The position numbers were made by a program, and so were the translations under genes. From Streptomyces lincolnensis (GTDB lineage Bacteria; Actinomycetota; Actinomycetes; Streptomycetales; Streptomycetaceae): a DNA stretch of 64,000 nucleotides. Under the pieces are notes generated by a model. That model saw only the letters and a program-made list of their open reading frames with translations. It had not been told where the DNA came from and did not search any database. Of this stretch, positions 36,704-44,980 are shown in pieces. Every line of letters starts with the position of its first letter. Within the stretch, counting starts at the first letter, position 1. Location: assembly GCF_001685355.1 (NCBI RefSeq), contig NZ_CP016438.1, positions 7,564,001 through 7,628,000 of the forward strand. The letters run 5' to 3'.

Positions 36704-38476
36704 TTGGCAGGCAGCCCGTTACGGCAGCTCTCCGTTCTGATCCGCTACCTGCGCGGGGAACGGCCGTCCGTTCTCCTTCTCGCACTGCTCGTCCCTCTCG
36801 GGGTGGGACTGCAACTCGTCGCGCCCCAGATGCTGCGCCGGTTCATCGACCACACGCTGACCGGGAGCCCGGCCGATCTCCTGCTGGCCGTCGCCGCCTG
36901 GTACCTGACGGCCGCGCTCGGTCTGCTCGTGGTGACCGTCGCCGGCGACGCCGTGGCCGCCCGGCTCGCCTGGCGCGGCACCAACCGGCTGCGCGCCGAC
37001 CTGGTGGCCCACTGTCTGCGCCGGCCCTCCCGCTTCTACCAGCGCCATCCGCCCGGCGAACTCCTCGACCGCGTCGACGGCGACGTCACCCGCCTCACCG
37101 CGGTGATGTCCGCGCTGGTGCTGGAGGTGCTGGCCCAGTTGCTGCTGGTGGCCGGCATCCTCGGCGCCCTCTTCCTGCTCGACTGGCGACTGGCCCTGGT
37201 CTTCGCCCCGTTCGCGGCCGGCACCCTGCTGTTGCTGCGCGGACTCGTGGGCCGTGCCATGCCCTTCGTCGCCGCCCGCCAGGCCTCCTCCGCAGACCTC
37301 CTGGGCTTCCTGGAGGAACGTCTCGCCGGCGCCCAGGACCTGCGGACCAACGGGGCTGCCGCCCACACCCTGGCCGACCTGGAGGCCCGGCAGGACGAGC
37401 TGTACCGGCGGGCGCACCGCGCGGCCCGGGTCTCGGTCCGCTGGCCCGCCACCGTCCAGAGCCTGTCCACGGTCAGTGTCGTCCTCGCCCTCGGCGTCAG
37501 CGTCTGGCTGCACGACCGCGGCCAGCTCTCCACCGGCACGGCCTTCGCCTGCCTCTCCTACGCCATGCTGCTGCGCCGTCCGCTGCTGGCCGTCACCACC
37601 CGCTTCCACGACCTGGAGGAGGCCGCGGTCAGCGTGCGGCGCCTGACCGAACTGCTGCGCCGGGACGAGGATGAGGAGGGCGACGGGGCCGACGGGGTCG
37701 AGGGGGCCGAGCGGAAGACCGCCGCTCCGCGGACCGGGCGGCTGCCCGACGGGCCGCTGGGCGCCCGCCTCGACGGGGTCTTCTTCGGCTACGACCCGGG
37801 CGAACCGGTGCTGCGGGACGTCTCCTTCCGGCTGCGTCCCGGGGAGCGGCTCGGCATCGTCGGCCGCACCGGAAGCGGCAAGTCCACCGTCGTACGGCTG
37901 CTGTTCGGACTCCAGCACCCGGCCCGCGGCACCGTCAGCGTCGGCGACCAGGACGTGGCCGGGCTCGACCCGCGCGCGCTGCGCCGCCGCGTCGCCCTGG
38001 TCACCCAGGAGGTCCAGATCCTGCACGCCACCCTCCGCGACAACCTCACCTTCTACGACCCCTCGGTGGACGACGGCCGGGTGCGCGCCGCGCTGGACGA
38101 GGCCGGGCTCACCGAGTGGTGGCGGGAGCTGCCCGACGGACTGGACACCGTGCTGGGCACCGGAGCCCGCGGGATGTCCGCCGGCCAGGAGCAACTCCTC
38201 GCCCTCGCCCGGGTGTTCCTGCGCGACCCGGCCGTCGTCCTGATGGACGAGCCGACCGCCCGCCTCGACCCCCACACCGAACGGCTCCTCATGCCCGCGA
38301 TGGGACGGCTTCTGGAGGGGCGCACCGCCGTCGTCGTCCAGCACCGGCCGCACGCCCTGCGCAACGTGCACCGCGTCCTCGTCCTCGACGGGGGCGCGGT
38401 GGTCGAGCACGGTGAACAGACCACCCTCGCCGCCGACCCGACCTCCCGCTTCCACGAACTGCTGCGAACCGGCTGA
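36704..38476 (+). CDS. ABC exporter, fused membrane and ATPase domains (moeD5/J5-type)
   Basis: A 590-residue half-transporter: six-helix exporter domain (about 10-310), then a nucleotide-binding domain with Walker A GRTGSGKST and Walker B AVVLMDEPTARLD. The signature is MSAGQEQLLALARVF, a variant of LSGGQ. It starts at a TTG at 36704 (GGGGAGGGACG upstream). Codon 6 is TTA, so translation may need bldA tRNA. It pairs with the next gene 12 nt downstream, probably as a heterodimeric exporter. In moe clusters two such fused ABC genes (moeD5, moeJ5) flank moeE5, matching this place. Export of the finished phosphoglycolipid is the likely role. Confidence 0.88.
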   Translation: MAGSPLRQLSVLIRYLRGERPSVLLLALLVPLGVGLQLVAPQMLRRFIDHTLTGSPADLLLAVAAWYLTAALGLLVVTVAGDAVAARLAWRGTNRLRADLVAHCLRRPSRFYQRHPPGELLDRVDGDVTRLTAVMSALVLEVLAQLLLVAGILGALFLLDWRLALVFAPFAAGTLLLLRGLVGRAMPFVAARQASSADLLGFLEERLAGAQDLRTNGAAAHTLADLEARQDELYRRAHRAARVSVRWPATVQSLSTVSVVLALGVSVWLHDRGQLSTGTAFACLSYAMLLRRPLLAVTTRFHDLEEAAVSVRRLTELLRRDEDEEGDGADGVEGAERKTAAPRTGRLPDGPLGARLDGVFFGYDPGEPVLRDVSFRLRPGERLGIVGRTGSGKSTVVRLLFGLQHPARGTVSVGDQDVAGLDPRALRRRVALVTQEVQILHATLRDNLTFYDPSVDDGRVRAALDEAGLTEWWRELPDGLDTVLGTGARGMSAGQEQLLALARVFLRDPAVVLMDEPTARLDPHTERLLMPAMGRLLEGRTAVVVQHRPHALRNVHRVLVLDGGAVVEHGEQTTLAADPTSRFHELLRTG

Positions 38477-38488
38477 CGGGCGGGGAGG

Positions 38489-40321
38489 GTGACGGACACA
38501 GGTGCGCGGGCGCGGGGGGACACAGGGCCGCGGGGGGACATCGGGTCGCGGGGCACGTTCGGGCGGCTCGGGGTGGTGCTGCGCGGGTCGGCCGGGGCCT
38601 ACTGGACCCTGACCGGGCTGTGGGTGCTGCTGCGGGCCGGGACTCTGGCGGTGGGGCTGCTGTTCCAGCGGCTGTTCGACGAGATCGGCGCCGGCGGCGG
38701 GGTCTGGCCGCTCATCGCCTGGGTGGCCGCGATCGAGGGGGCCCGGATGTGCCTCCAGTTCGGCGTGATGATCAACCGGCTGGAACCCCACGTCCAGTAC
38801 GCCACGACCGCACGGCTGCGCCGCCGCCTGCTGGGCTCCGCCCTGCGCGGCCGGGGCGCCGCGGCCCGGACGGCTCCGGGGGAGTCGCTGCGCGTGGTGG
38901 GCGAGGACGTCGACGAGACCGGCTTCTTCGTGGCCTGGGCACCCACCAACCTCGCGCACTGGCTGTTCGTGGTCGCGGCGGTCACCGTCATGATGCGGAT
39001 CGACGCGCTCGTCACGACCGCGCTGCTCGTGCTGCTGGTCCTGATCACCCTGGTCACCGCCGCGGTCCACGGCCGCTTCCTGCGCCACCGGCGGGCCACC
39101 CGCGCCGCGTCGGCCGAGGTCGCGGGCGCGCTGCGCGAGGCGTTCGGCGCCGTGAAGGCGGTGCAGGCGGCGGGCGCCGAGGACCATGTGGCCGCGCACA
39201 TCGCCCGGTTGAACACCGCGCGGGCCGGGGCGGCGGTACGCGAGGAGCTCTTCGCGGGCGTCCAGCGGACGGTGATCGGCAACGCGGCGCCCCTGGGGAT
39301 CGGCGTGGTGCTGCTGCTGACGGCGGGACGGGCGCACGAGGGCACCTTCAGCGTGGGTGACCTCGCGCTGTTCACCTTCTACCTCCAGATCCTCGCCGAG
39401 GCGCTGGCCTCGATCGGGATCCTGTCGGTACGGCTCCAGCGGGTCTCGGTGGCGCTGGACCGGATCGGCGACTTCCTGGGGAAGCCCTCGGGCACGCCGC
39501 CCCCGGTCCCCGTGGAAAAGCCGAAGCCGAAGCCGGTCCCCGCGCCCGGGCCCGCGCCCCGACGGGACTCCGGACTGCGGGAGTTGACCGTCCGAGGGCT
39601 GACCGCGCGGCACCCCGGCACGGAGCACGGCGTCGAGGACGTGGACCTCACCGTCGTACGCGGCTCGGTCACCGTGGTCACCGGAGGCGTCGGCGCGGGC
39701 AAGTCGACGCTGATCCAGGCCGTCCTCGGGCTGGTGCCGCACGAGCGGGGCACCGTGCTGTGGAACGGCGAGCCGATCGCCGACCCCGCGTCCTTCCTGG
39801 TGCCCCCGCGGTGCGGCTACACCCCCCAGGACCCGCGCCTGTTCAGCGGAACGCTGCGGGAGAACATCCTGCTGGGCCTGCCCGACGAGGACGGCACGGT
39901 GCTGGGGGACGCCGTGCACACCGCGGTCCTGGGACCCGACGTGGCGGCCATGCGGGACGGCGTCGACACCGTCGTGGGCCCCCGGGGCCTCAGGCTGTCC
40001 GGCGGCCAGCTCCAGCGGACGGCGATCGCCCGGATGCTGGCCCGCCGCCCCGAACTCCTGGTCCTGGACGACGTCTCCAGCGCCCTGGACCCCACGACCG
40101 AGCAACTCCTGTGGAGCAGACTCCTCGACAGCCCCGTCACCGTCCTCGCCGTCTCCCACCGGCCCGCCCTGCTGCGCGCCGCGGCCCACGTGATCGTCCT
40201 CGGGGACGGCCGCGTGGAGGCGACGGGAACCTGGGACGAGATCCTGGCCGAGTCCCCCGGGACACGCCGCCTCACCACGGGCCCCGACCACCGGGACGGC
40301 CCCGGTCCGGCCTCGGACTAG
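38489..40321 (+). CDS. ABC exporter, fused membrane and ATPase domains (moeD5/J5-type partner)
   Basis: A 610-residue half-transporter. After a Gly/Arg-rich N-terminal tail come about six membrane helices (residues 25-310), a Pro/Lys-rich linker (PVEKPKPKPVPAPGP), then the ATPase with Walker A GGVGAGKST, PRCGYTPQDPRLFSGTLREN, canonical LSGGQLQRTAIARML and LLVLDDVSSALD. The switch aspartate is followed by D rather than the usual E, so its catalytic site may be the weak one, while the partner's signature is the variant one. This asymmetry is typical of heterodimeric exporters. The GTG start overlaps its own GGGGAGG, so a slightly later start is possible. Confidence 0.85.
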   Translation: MTDTGARARGDTGPRGDIGSRGTFGRLGVVLRGSAGAYWTLTGLWVLLRAGTLAVGLLFQRLFDEIGAGGGVWPLIAWVAAIEGARMCLQFGVMINRLEPHVQYATTARLRRRLLGSALRGRGAAARTAPGESLRVVGEDVDETGFFVAWAPTNLAHWLFVVAAVTVMMRIDALVTTALLVLLVLITLVTAAVHGRFLRHRRATRAASAEVAGALREAFGAVKAVQAAGAEDHVAAHIARLNTARAGAAVREELFAGVQRTVIGNAAPLGIGVVLLLTAGRAHEGTFSVGDLALFTFYLQILAEALASIGILSVRLQRVSVALDRIGDFLGKPSGTPPPVPVEKPKPKPVPAPGPAPRRDSGLRELTVRGLTARHPGTEHGVEDVDLTVVRGSVTVVTGGVGAGKSTLIQAVLGLVPHERGTVLWNGEPIADPASFLVPPRCGYTPQDPRLFSGTLRENILLGLPDEDGTVLGDAVHTAVLGPDVAAMRDGVDTVVGPRGLRLSGGQLQRTAIARMLARRPELLVLDDVSSALDPTTEQLLWSRLLDSPVTVLAVSHRPALLRAAAHVIVLGDGRVEATGTWDEILAESPGTRRLTTGPDHRDGPGPASD

Positions 40322-40433
40322 GTCCGCTGTCCGGGCAGTTCGGTGACCCGGCCGGCCGGGAGGGGGTGGCCGCTGGACCATGCCGCGGCTTCGGGGATCC
40401 GGATCCGGCACGCCGCCGCTCACCGCCCCGCCC

Positions 40434-41630
40434 TCACCGCCGAGCCGCGCCCAACTCCCCCCAGATCCCGTCCAGCACGTCGACGAACCGGCGGATGTCG
40501 GCGGCATCGTGCACGGCGGAGGGGGCGACGCGGAGGATCTCCTCGCCCTTGGGCACGCTGGGCGCGTTGATGGCCTGGACGTAGGCGCCGTGCCGCTCCA
40601 GCAGCAGGGCGGACATCCGCTTGCAGAGGCGGTCCTCCCCGACGAGGACGGACACGATGTGGGTCTCGTCGGACAGGAAGGGGATGCCCCGCTCGCGCAA
40701 CAGGGCGTGCGTCAGCGTGGCGTTGGCCGCCAGCCGGTCCCGCTCGCTCCGGGAGGCGCGCAGATGCCGTACGGCGGCCAGCGCGCCGGCCGCGACGGCG
40801 GGCGGCAGCGCCGTGGTGAAGATGAAGGAGCGGGCGAAGGCCCGCACCGCGTCCATCAGCATGGTGGGCCCGGTGACATAGCCGCCCGTCATGCCGAAGC
40901 CCTTGGCCAGGGTCCCCATGATCATGGTGAACTCGGAGTCGATGCCCTCCCGCGCCGCGATCCCGGCGCCCTCCGGTCCGTACATGCCGACGGCGTGCAC
41001 CTCGTCCAGGAACGTCACCGCCCCGTACCGCTTGGCGAGGTCGGCGATCTCCGCGAGTGGCGCGATGTCACCGCGCATCGAGTGCACGGATTCCGTCACG
41101 ACGAGTTTCGGCCGCTGCGGATCGACCCCGGAGAGCAGTTCCTCCAGATGCGCGCAGTCGTTGTGCCGGTAGATGAACTTCTCGGCCCCGCTGTGCCGCA
41201 AACCGTCGATGATCGACGCGTGGTTCAACTGGTCCGAGAACACGGCACAGTCGTCGATGCGTCCGGCGAGCACCGAGAGCGCACCCTCGTTGGCGGAATA
41301 ACCGGAGGTGAACAGCACCGCGTCGGACTTTCCGTGCAGCGCGGCGAGTTCCGCCTCCAACGCGACGTGATAGCGGTTCGTCCCGCCGATGTTGCGTGAA
41401 CCCCCGGAACCGGCACCGCATTCGTCGATCGCGTGCTTCATCGCGGTGAGGACGTCCGGGTGCTGCCCCATACCTAAGTAGTCGTTGCTGCACCAGATCG
41501 AGATCTCGCCATGATGTGCGGTATCGGCTGCCGGGAAGCGCCCCGCGATGCGGCCGAGTTCCAGAAACTCCCTTTTCCGCTCGGCTGTTTCCTGCGCAAG
41601 GCGTGCGAAGAAATCCATGTACCCGGACAT
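40434..41630 (-). CDS. moeC4: 5-aminolevulinate synthase for C5N unit (MoeC4-like)
   Basis: A 398-residue PLP enzyme of the alpha-oxoamine synthase family, joining glycine and succinyl-CoA to give 5-aminolevulinate. The glycine-rich [44 protein letters not shown] and the PLP lysine K243 in [14 protein letters not shown] are all present. Streptomyces make haem by the glutamate route, so this copy is the secondary type that feeds the cyclic C5N (2-amino-3-hydroxycyclopentenone) group, ring A of moenomycin. Codon 52 is TTA (NDYLGMG), so bldA control is likely. The acyl-CoA ligase that acts next is divergent, 202 nt away. Confidence 0.9.
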   Translation of the reverse strand: MSGYMDFFARLAQETAERKREFLELGRIAGRFPAADTAHHGEISIWCSNDYLGMGQHPDVLTAMKHAIDECGAGSGGSRNIGGTNRYHVALEAELAALHGKSDAVLFTSGYSANEGALSVLAGRIDDCAVFSDQLNHASIIDGLRHSGAEKFIYRHNDCAHLEELLSGVDPQRPKLVVTESVHSMRGDIAPLAEIADLAKRYGAVTFLDEVHAVGMYGPEGAGIAAREGIDSEFTMIMGTLAKGFGMTGGYVTGPTMLMDAVRAFARSFIFTTALPPAVAAGALAAVRHLRASRSERDRLAANATLTHALLRERGIPFLSDETHIVSVLVGEDRLCKRMSALLLERHGAYVQAINAPSVPKGEEILRVAPSAVHDAADIRRFVDVLDGIWGELGAARR

Positions 41631-41832
41631 GACTCATGCTCGCTCTCTGTCGCTTTCCCTTCGGCGCGCCTCATCGTAGGATGCGCCGCGAGCCCTGCAC
41701 AGTGCGCGTTTTCCATTCCGATGTGATCGCACGAAGCGGAGTGTCGATGACCGAATGTGAAATATCCGTCGCCGCGATTCACGGCCTCTTTTCCGGCCGT
41801 ACCGGAACCCGCGGAGCCCTCGGACGTGGCCG

Positions 41833-43419
41833 ATGAGGGGCGGCGCCACCCTCTCGCTGGTCTCCGTCCTCGCCGACACCGCGATCCGCCGCCCCGAGCA
41901 CACGGCGCTGGTGTCCGGGCCCGAGCGCATCTCCTACGGCGCCCTGTGGCTGGCCGCACGCCGCTGCGCGACGGTGCTGCGCGAGCGGGGCGTCGGCCCC
42001 GGCGACCGGGTCGCGCTGCTGCTGCCCAACACCCCGGCCTTTCCCACCGCGTACTTCGGCGTCCTCGCGCTCGGCGCGACCGTCGTCCCGGTGAACGCGC
42101 TGCTGAAGGCCGAGGAGATCGCGTACATCCTCCGGCACTCGCAGGCCCGGCTCCTGCTGTGCGCGGGATCGCTGCTGGGGGAGGGGGACCCCGCGGCACG
42201 GCGCGCCGACGTGCCGCTGATGACGGTCGACGCGGAGGCCGGGGACACCGGGCGGCCGGGGCCCGACGCACTCGACGCGCTCGACGTTCTCGCGGCCGAC
42301 GCCGAGCCCCTCGGCACCCCGGTGCCCCGCGCCCCGGACGACATCGCGCTGGTCCTCTACACCTCCGGCACCACCGGGCGCCCCAAGGGCGTCCTGCTCA
42401 GCCACCTCAACCTGGTCATGAACATCGACACGACGGCCCTGTCGCCCTTCGCCATGGAGGCCGACGACGTCCTGCTGGGCTGCCTGCCCCTGTTCCACAC
42501 CTTCGGCCAGGTCTGCGGCATGGGGACGTGCTTCCGCGTCGGCGCCACCCTCGTGCTGACCTCCCGCTTCACCCCGGACGAGGCGCTCGACCTGATGGTC
42601 CGTGAGCGCTGCACGGTCCTCATGGGCGTCCCGACCATGTATCTCGGGCTGCTGGAGGCCGCGGCCCGGGACCCCCGCCGCCCGCCACTGGCCCGGGCCT
42701 ACTCCGGCGGCTCGGCCCTGCCGGTGCCGGTGCTCCAGGACATCGAGGCCACCTTCGGCTGTCCCGTCTACGAGGGCTACGGCCTGACCGAGGCCTCCCC
42801 CTGCGTCGCCTACAACCAGCCCGCCCGGCCCCGGCGGCCGGGCACCGTGGGCCGTCCCGTCCGGGGTGTGGAGGCGGAGATCGCCCGGTCCGGCACCGAG
42901 GACCGGATCGTCCTGCTCCCGGCGGGCGAGGTCGGCGAGATCGTGGTCCGCGGACACAACGTCATGACCGGCTACCTCGACGACCCCGAGGCCACCGCGG
43001 CCGTCCTGGTCGACGGCTGGCTGCGCACCGGCGACCTCGGCGTGAAGGACGCCGAGGGCTGTCTGACGATCGTCGACCGCAAGAAGGACATGATCGTGCG
43101 GGGCGGGTACAACGTGTACCCGCGCGAGGTGGAGGAGGTCCTCACCCGCCACCGGTCCGTGGCCCGGGTCGCGGTCGTCGGCGTCCCGGACGCCCGCTAC
43201 GGCCAGGAGGTGTGCGCGGTGGTCGTGCCCCGGCCCGGCGCCGCGCCGGACGCGGCCCTGGCCGAGGAGATCGTCGGCTGGTCACGCCGTCACATGGCCG
43301 CCTACAAGTACCCGCGCCGCGTGGAGTTCGCCGCCACGCTGCCCCTCGGCCCGAGCGGAAAGGTCCTCAAACGGGAACTCGCGGCCCTGCTGAGGCCGGG
43401 AACGGGCGGAAAATCCTGA
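41833..43419 (+). CDS. moeB4: acyl-CoA ligase for C5N unit (MoeB4-like)
   Basis: A 528-residue adenylate-forming ligase: LYTSGTTGRPKG (P-loop), YEGYGLTEASPC, GWLRTGDLG, RKKDMIVRGGYNVYPREVEEVL and the catalytic lysine in PLGPSGKVLKREL. Next to the aminolevulinate synthase it should activate 5-aminolevulinate as its CoA ester, which cyclises to the C5N ring. The third enzyme of the usual trio, the amide synthetase (MoeA4/AsuC2-like) that attaches the ring, is not found in this window. A fatty acyl-CoA ligase role is the alternative if context misleads. The start is not well fixed; no good ribosome site precedes the ATG. Confidence 0.82.
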   Translation: MRGGATLSLVSVLADTAIRRPEHTALVSGPERISYGALWLAARRCATVLRERGVGPGDRVALLLPNTPAFPTAYFGVLALGATVVPVNALLKAEEIAYILRHSQARLLLCAGSLLGEGDPAARRADVPLMTVDAEAGDTGRPGPDALDALDVLAADAEPLGTPVPRAPDDIALVLYTSGTTGRPKGVLLSHLNLVMNIDTTALSPFAMEADDVLLGCLPLFHTFGQVCGMGTCFRVGATLVLTSRFTPDEALDLMVRERCTVLMGVPTMYLGLLEAAARDPRRPPLARAYSGGSALPVPVLQDIEATFGCPVYEGYGLTEASPCVAYNQPARPRRPGTVGRPVRGVEAEIARSGTEDRIVLLPAGEVGEIVVRGHNVMTGYLDDPEATAAVLVDGWLRTGDLGVKDAEGCLTIVDRKKDMIVRGGYNVYPREVEEVLTRHRSVARVAVVGVPDARYGQEVCAVVVPRPGAAPDAALAEEIVGWSRRHMAAYKYPRRVEFAATLPLGPSGKVLKRELAALLRPGTGGKS

Positions 43420-43510
43420 GTGCGCGCTGTGGCCCTGCCTGTACGTTGAACGGACGCACACCCTGGATCACCAGGCGCGTTCCCTGTAGACGACCCTTCG
43501 AGGCCCCACC

Positions 43511-44980
43511 GTGTTCCTCAGCATCAGTACCACCGGTACCCCCGACCGCCCCGCCACCGACCTCGGCTACCTGCTGCACAAGCATCCCGAGAAGGCGCAG
43601 GCGTTCTCCACGTCCTACGGGACGGCGCACGTCCTCTACCCCGAGGCGGACGATCATCGGTGCACGGCGGCGCTGTTGCTGGAGGTCGACGCGGTGGCGT
43701 TGGTCCGGCGTGGGAAGGGCAAGGGCCGCGGTGGCGCTCCCGACGCGGCGCTCGCGCAGTACGTCAACGACCGCCCGTACGCGGCCTCCTCACTGCTCGC
43801 CGTGGCGCTGAGCGCCGTCTTCTCCAGCGCGATGCGCGGTGTGTGCGCCGCCAGGCCGGAACTGCCCGAGCAGGTAAGGCCGTTGCGCGTGGAGGTACCC
43901 GCGCTGCCCGCCCGCGGCGGCCCGGAGCTCGTACGCCGTCTGTTCGAGCCGCTGGGCTGGGCGGTGACCGCCGAGCCCGTCGCACTGGACGCGCGGTTCC
44001 CCGAGTGGGGCGACTCGCGCTACGTCCGGCTCGAACTGGAGTCCACGCGGCTCACCGTCGCCGAGGCGCTGCGCCATCTGTACGTCCTGCTCCCGGTCCT
44101 CGACGACGCCAAGCACTACTGGGTGGCCTCCGACGAGGTCGACAAGCTGCTCCGGGCCGGTGAGGGCTGGCTGCCCGAGCACCCGGAGCAGAAGCTGATC
44201 ACCAGCCGCTACCTCTCCCGCCGCTGGTCGCTGACCCGGCAGGCGAACGAGGCCCTGGAACTGGTGCGGCTGGCCGAGGCCGACGACAGCGAGGTCGAGG
44301 AGATCGACAACGCGGTCGAGGCGGAGACCGAGACCGAGGAGAGGCCGACACCGCTCGCCGTGCAGCGCCGGGACGCGATCGTCGCCGCGCTGGAGGAGTC
44401 CGGCGCCGCCCGCGTCCTCGACCTGGGCTGCGGACAGGGCCAGCTGGTGCAGGCGCTGCTCAAGGACCCGAAGTACACCGAGATCGTCGGCACCGACGTG
44501 TCGATGCGCGCGCTCACCATCGCCTCCCGGCGGCTGAAGCTGGACCGCGTGGGGGAGCGGCAGGCCTCGCGCGTGAAGCTCTTCCAGAGCTCGCTGGCGT
44601 ACACCGACAACCGGCTCAAGGGGTACGACGCCGCCGTGCTCAGCGAGGTCGTCGAGCACGTCGACCTGCCGCGGCTGCCCGCCCTGGAGTACGCGGTGTT
44701 CGGCGCGGCCCGCCCCCGCACGGTGCTCGTGACCACCCCGAACGTCGAGTACAACGTCCGCTGGGAGACCCTCCCGGCCGGCCACGCCCGGCACGGCGAC
44801 CACCGCTTCGAGTGGACCCGCGAGGAGTTCCGCGCCTGGGCCGGCACGGTGGCCGAACGGCACGGCTACGCCGTGGAGTTCGCCCCCGTCGGCCCCGACG
44901 ACCCGGAGGTGGGGCCGCCCACCCAGATGGCCGTGTTCACCCGGACGACCACACACGAGAAGGAGGCGAAGGCGGCATGA
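43511..44980 (+). CDS. hen1: RNA 3'-terminal ribose 2'-O-methyltransferase Hen1
   Basis: 489 residues. The N-terminal half is the bacterial Hen1 N-terminal domain (LGYLLHKHPEKAQAF, YVNDRPYAASSLLAVAL). The C-terminal half is a SAM methyltransferase with VLDLGCGQGQLVQALL and the metal-binding ExxEH motif in SEVVEHVDLPRL. Bacterial Hen1 methylates the 2'-OH at the 3' end of cut RNA before Pnkp reseals it, so the repaired RNA cannot be cut again at that site. The GTG at 43511 fits the conserved start. The stop overlaps pnkp by ATGA. Confidence 0.93.
   Translation: MFLSISTTGTPDRPATDLGYLLHKHPEKAQAFSTSYGTAHVLYPEADDHRCTAALLLEVDAVALVRRGKGKGRGGAPDAALAQYVNDRPYAASSLLAVALSAVFSSAMRGVCAARPELPEQVRPLRVEVPALPARGGPELVRRLFEPLGWAVTAEPVALDARFPEWGDSRYVRLELESTRLTVAEALRHLYVLLPVLDDAKHYWVASDEVDKLLRAGEGWLPEHPEQKLITSRYLSRRWSLTRQANEALELVRLAEADDSEVEEIDNAVEAETETEERPTPLAVQRRDAIVAALEESGAARVLDLGCGQGQLVQALLKDPKYTEIVGTDVSMRALTIASRRLKLDRVGERQASRVKLFQSSLAYTDNRLKGYDAAVLSEVVEHVDLPRLPALEYAVFGAARPRTVLVTTPNVEYNVRWETLPAGHARHGDHRFEWTREEFRAWAGTVAERHGYAVEFAPVGPDDPEVGPPTQMAVFTRTTTHEKEAKAA

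Noticed and set aside
40395-40406. Palindrome GGATCCGGATCC between the second exporter and aminolevulinate synthase genes
   Set aside because: It is short, does not extend beyond 12 bp, and lies between convergent gene ends. The doubled restriction-site-like word is likely chance, and I see no stem-loop of terminator quality.
40434-41630. Primary haem-pathway aminolevulinate synthase or biotin KAPA synthase
   Set aside because: Streptomyces make haem from glutamyl-tRNA. No bio genes are present, and the divergent acyl-CoA ligase beside a moe cluster points to the C5N route.
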